Positions 54,475 through 64,000 of a stretch of 64,000 nucleotides of DNA are shown piece after piece. Below the pieces are notes generated by a model that saw only the letters and a program-made list of their open reading frames with translations, searched no databases and was not told the DNA's origin. Position numbers and translations under genes: made by a program. Origin of the DNA: Hydractinia symbiolongicarpus (lineage: Eukaryota > Cnidaria > Hydrozoa > Anthoathecata > Hydractiniidae); the NCBI RefSeq assembly GCF_029227915.1, contig NC_079886.1:8990001-9054000 (forward strand). The letters run 5' to 3'. Position 1 is the first letter of the stretch, and every line of letters begins with the position of its first letter.

Positions 54475-57290
54475 CTAAACCCCCACTACAACATGGGTAT
54501 CATAAACCTTAGCTTGCGCAGGTTGTTGTGTATCGTATTGGTTGGCTTGCATAACAGACGGAATATTGTATGGGTTTACTGGTATATTTGGTTGCATATA
54601 CATGCCATTGTGAAGGAGAGTGGTCTGTCGCTCCTGCATCGCGAGTAAATGTTCTTCGTGTAGCAGCGCCATTTCTTGTTTTGAGTTTGGTGATTCGAAG
54701 TGCTGCTGTTTTGTTGGTGTGATGTTCCTTGGAGGAGTGTTCTTCTTTTTCTTTTTGTTGTATGATTTGTAAATAAAAATACTAACAACGGCAGCAAGCA
54801 CGATGGTGACAAGTGCAATAGTTAGGATGACAGGAAAGCTCAAGCTTTTTGCTGACTCTTAAAATAAGATAAATAAAATCATTATAGGCATATATATAGC
54901 TTGAACCACTTTGCGTAAGATTACTGAGAAAGTAACTGTGGAACATAACCTCATCCCCAGGTTGTGTGAAAAGTGATGAATGTGAATTGTATATGAGTAG
55001 AAAATTACCTTGCTCCGCTTCAGGTGCTACCTCGTTTTTTCTTTTTGTTGTCACAACTGCTGGAACAGAAGTAAATATTTTGATCGGGGGTTTGCTTACG
55101 GTTTGTATTGGAATGACTTGTTTTGGTGGATAAGAATCCGACATAAATACAACCTCACTGAGCAATAACCACGTGCTTTGTTTCTTAAACTTTAATCGAA
55201 TGTACCTGGCGACGACGTCGGAATCTAGTTTAATTATGACGGCAAAAGCGTCGATATGTTGACGCTGTTCTTTAATCGGTTTATACGTCGTTAATAGAGT
55301 ATATTTGACGTCGTCGGAACTAACGTGTATTTCTACACTATCAAATATTTGTATATCTTTCCCATTGTTGTTTACATGTACCAACACCTTTTTTAACAAC
55401 CTCTTGGCACTAAATTTAAAATTTAACTCGGGTTTCTCAACATTGTAAGCCACCCACGGGGAGCCTTGACTTCCAACTAAACTTTTAACACCATAAACGT
55501 CATCAGTTAATTTACCAAGACCATTTTCCACCCGGTCAGTGGTGACTACTCCATCATACGGTAAATCTCTCATATCAACACCTTGTCTCTCCCCTCCCAA
55601 CGGAGCATTGTATTGAAACACGCCAGCTAAAATTAAAACATTGTAATAGCTAGTTAAGTAACTGTTAAGACAACAACAACAACAACAATAACAAAAATAA
55701 TAACAACAACAATAACAACAACAACTACAACAACAACATCAATAATAATAACAATAGCAGTAAAAATAGCAATAACAATAAAAATAAAAACAACTACAAC
55801 AACAAAACAACAACAACAACAACATGTTTCACTTACATGCACTATGAGCCCATTTGCAACCATAAAGTTCCATTCTCAAGCAGTAAATTGTAAATTCTTC
55901 CCCACGTGGGTAGAGTCGTATTCTTCTTGCAATAAAAGATTTCTCAAACGTGTGTTTTACCACTGTTGAACTGTCTTCGTTGCCTTTAAACTCCTATAAC
56001 AAATATTACAAGCTGCAAATGTATGGCGAGATTAAGAAAATATGGAAACCAGGCGCCTAGAAATAAGAGAAACGACAGTTACCTTCCAAGCACCTGATGT
56101 ATTGTACGTTCGAAAGAAATCTTCCCCATCTCGTTGATAGGTAATATGGTAAAACTGCACGTATTCTGCTGCGGTACCAGCGCGACCCTGGGTTGACAGA
56201 CCAGTCAATTTTTTGTTTATCAATAAGTCTATTTCAATGTATTGATTTTTGTATTCGCTGTTATCTTCTGAACACCATCCTCCTCCCAAAGGTGATTTCA
56301 CATTTAGGCGTGCTAATTTTGCGCTGTAATGATCACTCGATCCAGTCTTAAAATATAGCCAATGGGAAGCATTCAGCTGTTCGTCTTTTATTGTGCCATC
56401 TTCCATACCGAGAGGCTTTGAGCATTCTCCTAAAACATAAACAAAAACATTCTTGAAATGTAACAAAAAATTGTAGTAGAATGTCACCATATTTAAAAAA
56501 AGGAAAAAGCATAAAATCAAATCATTTTGATGAGAGGTGAATGGCGATTGAATAAAAGATTGCCTGGCGCTTTTTTTCGTACGATCTCCTTTTTAAATCG
56601 TAGACTAAAATTAAAATAAAGTTTCCTTCGTCAACCGTTATGGCTGAAGAATAGATGTGGAGGCTATCTGTATGCATAAGGAAAGATTATATTTGGTCTA
56701 AAGAGACTTCCCGTAAATTAATTTAAAATATAGAAAAAGTTTATCAATCTGAGAAATTGCCATCCTTATTTTCGTTGCCACTGCAGAAGGGACCTCGGGT
56801 GGAGGTTGCACGACGACACCATTAATACTTACAATGAAGTCTGGGTACGAGATTGTTTGTCAGGTAAAAAATGTAAACAAATTATTCAATTAATTACATT
56901 TTTTATGATTACATTTAACGACTTCATTTGTTGAGTTTGATTTCCGTGTCATGATCGTGTAACGGATGCATGAAATCCATTTCGTTAAGATACTGCGATT
57001 TGCATTAGTTTTTTTCAATCATGGGCAAGAATTTTAAACGCTCAATAACTTTTTTTCCATTTTTTATTTTACCTGTTGTTTTTTATAGATACGCTAGACA
57101 GGAATTAGTTTTTTGGGACATACTACCAGTAATTTTTTTATAGCTAACTTTTCCACCTTTAAAGTCATTATTTAAGAGTTAGAATGTATAAGGATATATT
57201 CAATAGCCACTTGAATATAAGAAAATAAGTATTCTTACCTCCCAATGCTATCGCGATACAATGAGTGAATAGAAACCACTGCAGTAGCAT
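54475..57290 (-). CDS. DDR-type discoidin receptor without a kinase domain, 5 exons
   Basis: Exons: 57290-57239, 56429-56083, 55993-55837, 55626-55009, 54857-54475; 1,557 nt, 518 codons plus stop, all joins GT/AG and in frame. Order: signal peptide (MLLQWFLFTHCIAIA); F5/8C discoidin domain from Cys20 to Cys179 (GGWCSEDNSEYKNQYIEIDL, RRIRLYPRG, MELYGC); a discoidin-like domain (NAPLGGERQG, YDGVV, GLGKLTDDVYG, PWVAYNV, RYIRLKFKKQSTWLLLSEVVF) matching DDR1/DDR2; a short Thr/Lys stalk; one membrane helix (about 399-421); KKKKK stop-transfer; a 97-residue tail. DDR1/2 continue into a tyrosine kinase; here the tail is Gln/Pro/Met-rich, with NPY and GMYMQ tyrosines, and ends VVVGV, a possible PDZ ligand. 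It is probably a collagen or matrix receptor at the cell surface acting as decoy, co-receptor or adaptor-coupled receptor (inference). A downstream kinase exon used by another splice form is possible but not seen. Confidence 0.87.
55668..55824. repeat. Imperfect (AAC/AAT)n trinucleotide repeat in a DDR-like intron
   Basis: Long run of AAC, AAT and related triplets in the intron between exons 3 and 4. The ORF reading through it is low-complexity Val/Ile and not a gene. Confidence 0.85.
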
Positions 57291-58957
57291 ACCTTAAAAT
57301 ACACAAAGAAATTTACAGAGCAACAGGGCGCGTGCCACTTGAAAAATATAAACACCACAAATGATCTGCAAACAATACTAACATTCTCTTGTCATCCTTT
57401 TTCCCTCACTTAAGAAACCTATTGCTTCTGAAATATCCTATTGAAGACTTTTGTTATCGGTTTTTTTAACGACCTAAAATTGCCAAATCTTCTTCACAAG
57501 CTACCTCTCTGTTCCCTCGGTGAAGAAATATCAAATGATTGGTAAAAGAAAAAAGTACTTTTCAACCGATAGATCATAATTATTTCAAAATGGCAGCGGA
57601 CTTAATTTCTTCTCACAATGCATGTTAATGAAATGTATAATCGGCTTAAAAACGTCGCAGCTTGATGTCATCATCTGGATTAGCTTGACAAATTATTGTC
57701 ATAAAAATTTGGTGAAGTGGTTTATCCGTTTCTTTTCTTTTACTAACCTTAGTTGATTTCCAGTTTAATTTTTCTCCTTCAAGCACGCCTCCCCAAGGAA
57801 GACGTCCTGTGGAGTACCAGGGTGTGTTGTTTAAAGTATGCAGTTTTTAATAATTGATGCTTTTTTTTTCTACCAAAAAGAGATTTCTTAAGATAATATT
57901 CCGAGTAGTTTTACATAGAAATGTTTCAACGTATAGTAAGGAAAGGGTTTGTTCTGTTAACTTTCTACAGAATGTTACTTCACTTTCCCATACAATTTAA
58001 TAAGTGCCAAGAAGTACAAAGTTGATATAGCTTTATTTCCTGCACCAATGAATTTGGTTCCAGTTGATGGCATCAAATTAGCTTACAACAGCATTTCCGA
58101 ATAATTATTTTGATGCTTGCAATAATGATAACTTCAGCGTATAGCTAAATGGGCCACGAAAAACTTTGGAACCATTATTATATACTTTTTACTAAAGCCT
58201 AGATAAATAAAATCGCTACTAGGCAACACTTAGTCGACAGATTATAAAGGTCGTTTTAACTAACTCTCAGTTTAACTAGTTCTCACCAAATAGAAAGAAA
58301 ATAATTATATTTTTTAATTACTGGATTTAACTCGTGCAAGGGTTCCATAACAACTTGATTTTTTGTACAAATCTCCTCGATATCTGATTTAAATAGCCAC
58401 TCAAGACTTAAAAGATAACTTCGAACTCAGTGTTTCTTGTTTACTTATCGATAGACAAAACAAAATTACCAGGCTCTGAGGTTGCTCTCTCAGACAAAGT
58501 CATGCATGCATCAAGAATAAAACTTTCACAACATCCTGGTAAAAAGTCTAATATGATAAAATCACAGCGGGTATAATTTATTTATTTATCTAGATAAAGT
58601 ATCACTTTTTTTAAGCCAATGAAGTTTTTGAACATACAAAGAAACTTCATTATGTCTGTGTAAGATAAAGATATTCATAAAGAAAAATTACAAACAATAA
58701 AAAGAAAGAAGTTTCGATTCATTTTCCTGCATTTTTATTAACCACCTTTGACTCTTTCAAATTTGTTATAGCTCGCGTAGAAAATGAAATAATTAGAGAG
58801 GATCAAAGAGAAGCCGTAATTAACTTTCATTGAAAATATTGATTTAAATGAGATATGTCCCTTCATAACACTTTCAAAGCTCTGTTTCAAATTCGTTTTT
58901 TTTCAAAACAAAACGCATTTTTCAGAAACAAAATAATATACTTATGGTGTCAAAGGT
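57291..58957. other. Region upstream of the DDR-like gene
   Basis: Contains the presumed promoter of the DDR-like gene. I see no clear TATA box, ORF or RNA gene. Confidence 0.35.
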
Positions 58958-59038
58958 AACCTCGTCGCCAGGGCTCTTTTTCACTCTTATCAACCCCAAT
59001 ATGAAAACGTAAAAAAGAGACCCGGGAGCCAGGTGTAC
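58958..59038. mobile_element. Degenerate palindromic miniature element
   Basis: AACCTCGTCGCCAGGGCTCT at the left, AGACCCGGGAGCCAGGTGTA at the right; the arms pair only in part. The central stretch (TATCAACCCCAATATGAAAA) is unlike that of the other copies. Confidence 0.5.
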
Positions 59039-59562
59039 GTTATATTCGTTGACATATTCAGACTTTACACACTTTGAAAAACTCGTGTAACGTTAGTACA
59101 GAAATAGGTAACAAGCTAGATTTATTTCGACAAAAGATTTAAAACAACTTAACTTCCAGTTTCCTTAAATACAAGTAAATAATCGCATACATGTTTTTTG
59201 TTTGTGTGTAAGTAACTGTACTAAAATTTTCGAAATTTCTAAGTAATGAAAAAGTTTTGAAGCAACTAATTATTTCTTGACATGTAGTTTGCCAGGCAAT
59301 GTTTTTGTTTTTGCGTCCTATCGCCTACCCAAAGATAATCGTATAACGGAGCAATTCTTTTCGATATTAGTATTATAATAAAAAGTAAAACAGCTGTAGG
59401 TGAACTTGGTTTGACTGTTTTTTCGTTTGACTGTCAGCAATGTGATCAACTTCTCTATCGATTTAAAAGTGTTTTTAGCAACTCAAGTACTAAGTCGACT
59501 TGCGTAACAAAAAAATGCTTGTATCTCAACATTCCTCGATTTAATTATTCAATGTAATCAAT

Positions 59563-59673
59563 CAACCTCGATCCCAGGACCTATTGTCTCTTTTTTCATA
59601 TCGAACGGCGAGAGTCAGACCTATCAATAAGCGCACCACTGATGAGACACAAAAAGCCCTGGGAGCGAGGTTG
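59563..59673. mobile_element. Palindromic miniature element (AACCTCGTCCCCAGG family), 111 bp
   Basis: CAACCTCGATCCCAGGACCT at the left, AGCCCTGGGAGCGAGGTTG at the right. Inner arms TTGTCTCTTTTTTCAT / GATGAGACACAAAAA also pair partly. Confidence 0.7.
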
Positions 59674-59769
59674 TGCATTTAATAGAAATTTCTAATACGA
59701 TTTGGTCTATTCCTATTAGCAACGCATAGCAACGAATCAGCCTGAATTAGCTGCAAAAAACGCAGCAGT

Positions 59770-59848
59770 CAAACTCGTCCCTAGGTTTTTTTCTCTCTTT
59801 CTGACAATCTCGAACGGTGAGAAGAATCTCGCCCTAGGGACGAAGTTG
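59770..59848. mobile_element. Palindromic miniature element (AACCTCGTCCCCAGG family), 79 bp
   Basis: CAAACTCGTCCCTAGGTTTT at the left, CGCCCTAGGGACGAAGTTGG at the right, with the inner TCTCGAACGGTGAGAAGAATC shared in part with the copy at 59563. Confidence 0.7.
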
Positions 59849-61240
59849 GGCAATAATAAAAATAGTAAAAAATGATGCTGTGTTTAACTTGGAAGAGATA
59901 AAATGTTAACATTTTAAAATTATGTAACAAAAAAAGGTTATGCAAGTTATCCCAACGACAAAAAAGTTGATGCAACATGATTTGAAAGATGTGATGAAAA
60001 TACAGTTGTAAAAAAAAAAATAATAAATAAATCCGAGTTGAATCTTAATAAAATTACATTTCTACTTATATTTGCCTAAAATGCGCGCCAAATATATGTT
60101 CGATATGCACCGTGGTATACCGTGATAAAACTAAAATGCACAGTTGGTGATCACACTATAAATAAATTATATCCCGAAAGGAACATAGATATTTTATCAG
60201 TGTGCAAGCTAAATTTTAAAAAATACCTGTAGATATTCTTTTCATGATAGGCTAGCGGGAAAGTAGCATTTTATTAATAAGTTCGCAGAGTACCACGATA
60301 TCTAACTGAGAGAATTTCAAAGTTTACAAATACGCGAAGCAGCTGTCTACTTCTCGACATGTGCAGAATAGTTTTAATTTAATGTTGAATGAAATCTTCT
60401 TCTTTTTCCTAAAGAGTCTCTGCCACAATAGTTTATTAATTATGTAAAATTTCTTTAATTAGAATGAGGGTTTACAGTTTTTATCGCCAGGGGGTGCGTA
60501 TATCTTTAAAGTCAACCCGATGATCGCTTTAATCCTCTGATTTATTAAAAGTAAGAGCAATGAAATATATATAACTTTGAATACTTGATGGAGAAAAACG
60601 TTTTAAATCTTTATTTCATGGTGTACGAAATTGTTATACGTATGTTATTTTTCGAACCCCCGTTCTTTAGTCTACTACCTAATCATATATTCCGTGTGTT
60701 AGTTTACAACTCTTATAAAAGGGTTGCTTTTCTTCGCCCTGGGGAGTCTTAGTGAGATCGTTAACGAACTGGAAAAAAACTGTTTATACGAATACAATAA
60801 ATTTTTCGGTCTGTTTCCTGTGCGATTTTATATTCATATCAGAAGAGTTTCGAACCTGAATGTATTTTTTACTTCTTACTTTTCAACAACACCATTATTT
60901 GAGAAACAAAACCTTGTCTATCAACCTTGACGACAGCCATATCTATCTTAATCTCTATGGCGTCTTCTCCCTGTTCTGATGTAAAAACCTTCATTAAATT
61001 TACTGGCATAAGTGTAGCCGCTCTTTATTGGACGTAATGGCTTACCTCTTTTTTTTACAGTAGGTAATCAAGGCAGTTTTTCCCTTGCTTTTTCCCATAT
61101 TAAAATTAAAATTGAAAAAATGGCGATATATTCTTCTTGATATAATTTGATTATTTAGATAAGAAGTTTCGCTGATGTTTGGTTATTTAATTTAAAAAAT
61201 GTTTCTTTATGACAAACAGAAACAAGAAAACCGGGACGCA
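59849..61240. other. Intergenic DNA, nothing recognised
   Basis: AT-rich; the ORF at 60724-60930 has no domain or context to support it. Confidence 0.4.
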
Positions 61241-61373
61241 GGACTTAAAAGTAGGATCAAGGACTCAGGACCCTGAAGGAGGATATAGCACCCGGAACCC
61301 TAAAGGAGACCCAAGACCTTTAAAGAGGACCCAGGACCTTTAAAGGGGACCCAGAGGATACAGGATCCTAAAG
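61241..61373. repeat. Minisatellite built on AGGACCCAGGACCTTTAAAG
   Basis: About six variant units of roughly 21 bp, for example GGAGACCCAAGACCTTTAAA, GAGGACCCAGGACCTTTAAA and GGGGACCCAGAGG. It abuts the TTAA-flanked miniature transposon that begins at 61374. Confidence 0.75.
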
Positions 61374-61724
61374 TTAAAGGGGCTACGGAATGGCTGTTGG
61401 TTTTCGACTTTAGTGACTTACACGAAAGTCAAGCTGATGGCGGTGAAAAGCAAAAATGGCTAGTTTTCCGGCATGTATGTACTTTACAGACTCGAACATA
61501 TAGATATATCTAGAATTTTATCTTCTCCAGCCTTGGTCATGTTTTCATCCAGAATGAGTCTTGCTGAAATATTTCTTTGTAATATACTTTTCGAAAAAAA
61601 AATATTGAACCAGCGAGCATAGTGCGGTGGTCTGTTCATTGCGCAAAACGCCTTTGCCGGATTTTTAATATGTGTGCAGGATATACGGAATGTGAGCTTT
61701 TTAACCGGTTCGTAGCCTCTTTAA
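61374..61724. mobile_element. 351-bp miniature transposon with TTAA ends, copy 2
   Basis: TTAA at both ends (61374-61377, 61721-61724), inverted ends AAGGGGCTACGGAATGGCTG and CCGGTTCGTAGCCTCTT. Same length as, and about 90% similar by eye to, the copy at 35046-35396, in the same orientation. Confidence 0.8.
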
Positions 61725-61948
61725 TAATGGCTGGTAAATATATTTTGTAGAAGTAAGTGTTTCTGCTTAAATCTTTCGTTATATAAAGAAATACTGCAAA
61801 TGTTTTTTCTTGTCTCGCCGCCTTTGAAATGTTTAAAATGAATAAACAAAAATTTTTTTAGAAAAAAAATTTTTCACGGGTTTTTTTGCACAATTCACTA
61901 TCAACTTACTGCTAATTTAGAACAAACTAGTGTCAAAGTGGTCGAACT

Positions 61949-61980
61949 TTAACCTCGTCCACACCTGGGGACGAGGTTAA
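61949..61980. repeat. Bare palindrome of the AACCTCGTCCCC family, 32 bp
   Basis: TTAACCTCGTCC + ACACCTGG + GGACGAGGTTAA: the two arms are perfect over 12 bp, with only the ends of the family left and no interior. It looks like a member that has lost its centre. Confidence 0.7.
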
Positions 61981-62506
61981 TGGAATTCCAGTTAAACAAT
62001 TTCTTCACAAAAGTATAAACAAAATCAAGAAATTATTGTGCAAGTGAAAGAAATTTTAAAAAAAGAAAGTTCAAAGACATACAAAAATTTAATCCGTCTC
62101 TATGTAGTTCATTAAAAAAAAACGATTATGGCGCCAATCTTAATAACTACTGTATTAACTTCGCTAAAAGTCATATGTCATAACCTTATTGTTGTGACGT
62201 CAAGAAACCACAACCTAATTATATCAAAAATTGTCTCGCCACATACGAAAGTAGAATAAAAGATTTATAGTTGTGCTTAATAATGTTTACATCTTTCTAA
62301 AGTAATTAGCAACGCAAATAGAACGTTGACTTTTTGTGAAATCTATAGCGAGCTGATTTAGCCTGGCAAAAAGAGCCAGCCCGGCTAACCAGGCTTATAT
62401 GAAACTGCTATGAAATGACTAAACAATTTAAATTCTCTAGTATCTTTGTCTAATTTTATGGACTTTATTAAAAACTAAAATATAACCCTCTTGTTTTCCG
62501 CCTTAG

Positions 62507-62671
62507 GTATTGCCTTCACACTTATTTTTCCCGAACAAGTGTGGTTTTGATTGTGTCAGGGCTGCTATCGTGGACAGAAACTTTCCGTATCAGCTACAGC
62601 TTCAATCGTTTCCAGGCCTTCTTGCTATAGCGGTTAACGAACACCGTCAATTAATAACGAAAAGAGATTGA
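62507..62671 (+). CDS. Possible terminal exon or gene fragment, 54 codons (uncertain)
   Basis: After TTGTTTTCCGCCTTAG, a good splice acceptor, an open frame of 54 codons ends in TGA. Its codons are less AT-biased than the flanks. The peptide includes NKCGFDCVRAAIVDRNFP and SFPGLLAIAVNEHRQ. I do not recognise it and see no partner exon upstream. It could be the last exon of a gene, a pseudogene fragment, or chance. Confidence 0.2.
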   Translation, partial: VLPSHLFFPNKCGFDCVRAAIVDRNFPYQLQLQSFPGLLAIAVNEHRQLITKRD

Positions 62672-62889
62672 AATTACATGCGTGCTCTGTTTTTGTTTTT
62701 TCTAAGAAAGTCCCGAAAATATCTTTAGGCTCAAGATTTAAAAGAAAAAAAATAATAAAAACTCAAGTTCAGTGTCTATGAAATAAACTGGAAAAAGTTT
62801 TGTTTAAGTTTTGAGTGAGATAAAAATTGTCTTGCCAGTAAGAGTTTGTAAAACGAATAAAAACAAACAAACTAACAGGTAAATAAACA

Positions 62890-63119
62890 ACGAACGAACG
62901 AACGAACGAACGAACGAACGAACGAACGAACGAACGAACGAACGAACGAACGAACGAACGAACGAACGAACGAACGAACGAACGAACGAACGAACGAACG
63001 AACGAACGAACGAACGAACGAACGAACGAACGAACGAACGAACGAACGAACGAACGAACGAACGAACGAACGAACGAACGAACGAACGAACGAACGAACG
63101 AACGAACGAACGAACGAAC
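62890..63119. repeat. Perfect (ACGA)n microsatellite, 230 bp, about 57 units
   Basis: Uninterrupted ACGA repeats from 62890 to 63119. Length and perfection suggest a young, length-variable locus. Such arrays are also prone to assembly error. Confidence 0.97.
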
Positions 63120-63800
63120 AGAAAACTCAGCAGGCTTGTCTTGTAATTCCCTTATCAGTATGCTACCATTTGTGTTAAACAGATTTATTTAAGCTTTCCG
63201 CATTAATTTTAGCCCGGATTTACAATAATGTTTTGTGTCATGCGAGGGTACAATGTAAAATAAAATTATCTTTAGCGGTACCACGATGTATGACATAATG
63301 TCGCTTAAAAATAATGTGGTCACTAAGTACACACATATCAAAGTTCTTTGTTTGCCGTGGTGCTATATTCAACAGTTATATGCATGGGAACACACGTGGA
63401 GAACCGTCGCCGTATTCTAAAGCATGAATGTCGTGTTTTGTTTGCTCAACAAAAAGATAGCCAGCAGGAGCTGACTGAATGTTTGTAAAAAAGAGAAGAA
63501 AAAATAAGAAAAATTGGATTAACATTAAAAAATTAAACTTTTTGTGACTTGAAGTAAATTTTTGTCAAGTTTTTCTACCTCAAAGACACTTTTATCTATT
63601 AGGGAAACTCGTTTGCTTGTTTTTATAAAATTCTGTTTGTGTTTTCTTTGACAAAGTTCAAAGAAACTATAATAACTCGAAAATAGCTTTATATTTTTCA
63701 TCGGACGAACAATTTGAAATATCGAGTGACTCAATTCGTGTTAATTTTTTTTCACGTTCGATATTGCTTAATTCCAGAATGAAAAAGTGTTTAAAAAGCT
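63120..63800. other. Intergenic DNA, nothing recognised
   Basis: AT-rich with no supported gene or repeat. Confidence 0.4.
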
Positions 63801-63982
63801 CAGCCTCGTCCCCAGAGTTTTATCTTCCTGACATCATCGTCAGACGTTGGAAAAAGAAAAACGCCATGGTGACGAAGTTGCAAAAACACTTCATTGTAAC
63901 TCGGTTGATTGGAAGCAATAAGCTTTATATAGGTTTGTCGGACGTCAGAAAGAGAAAAAGGCCATGGTGATGAGGTTGCAAA
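63801..63982. mobile_element. Palindromic miniature element with a duplicated right half
   Basis: CAGCCTCGTCCCCAGAGTTT starts the element. The right half (GTCAGACGTTGGAAAAAGAA ... GCCATGGTGACGAAGTTGCA) ends near 63880, and a near copy (GACGTCAGAAAGAGAAAAAG ... GCCATGGTGATGAGGTTGCA) follows at about 63939-63982. Both copies continue into AAAAACACTTCATTGTA-like sequence. Confidence 0.6.
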
Positions 63983-64000
63983 AAACTTCATTGTACCTCA

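Noticed and set aside
55654-55863. Val/Ile-rich minus-strand ORF
   Set aside because: Translation of the AAC/AAT trinucleotide repeat within an intron.
62890-63119. CRISPR-like or telomere-like array
   Set aside because: The unit is four bases with no spacers, and this is animal DNA; it is a simple microsatellite.

Overview
The window is animal nuclear DNA: AT-rich (about two thirds A+T by eye), with spliced genes, identical nuclear tRNA genes and many small transposon relics. The gene content (an intronless class A GPCR, SAMTOR, a DPY19-type C-mannosyltransferase, a DDR-type discoidin receptor) together with THAP/YqaJ and miniature transposons best fits a non-bilaterian invertebrate. A cnidarian is my best guess, but that is inference; no single feature proves it.

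Layout. 1-8.2 kb is non-genic: a SWIM zinc-finger transposon-protein scrap at the left edge, a short bHLH-like ORF (1322-1453), TA-rich simple sequence, a tRNA-derived SINE, a pogo-like miniature element (3511-4175) with a second palindromic element nested in it, and a degenerate repeat field (about 5990-7340). A single-exon rhodopsin-family GPCR lies at 8316-9494. 9.5-18.9 kb holds only repeats. 18944-23489 is a DNA transposon of the ISL2EU/PIF-Harbinger (PHIS) type, with 63-bp inverted ends and AT on both sides. It carries two convergent genes: a THAP-DDE transposase broken by one in-frame stop, and a three-exon SAP-like/SWIM/YqaJ nuclease gene broken by one extra base. A TATA-driven, intronless PH-domain protein follows at 25005-25778.

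The right half is dominated by the minus strand. SAMTOR (49434-48409, single exon) is followed 479 bp downstream by a DPY19-like C-mannosyltransferase gene that I could assemble completely: 26 exons, 47929 to 30739, 698 codons, open throughout, with several 22-34 nt microexons. Its last intron holds two identical tRNA-Arg(ACG) genes on the plus strand, and another intron holds a 351-bp TTAA-flanked miniature transposon. Further right, a five-exon minus-strand gene (57290-54475) encodes a receptor with the DDR extracellular region (discoidin plus discoidin-like domain) and one membrane helix, but a 97-residue tail in place of a kinase. The rest to 64 kb is repeats, including a 230-bp perfect ACGA microsatellite and many copies of a palindromic element with ends like AACCTCGTCCCCAGG.

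The genes do not form one pathway. SAMTOR (methionine/SAM sensing to mTORC1), DPY19L (ER C-mannosylation), the DDR-like receptor (matrix sensing) and the GPCR are ordinary single-copy-looking host genes separated by transposon debris. Exon joins were made by hand from splice consensus, reading frame and family similarity; no alignment program or transcript data were available.
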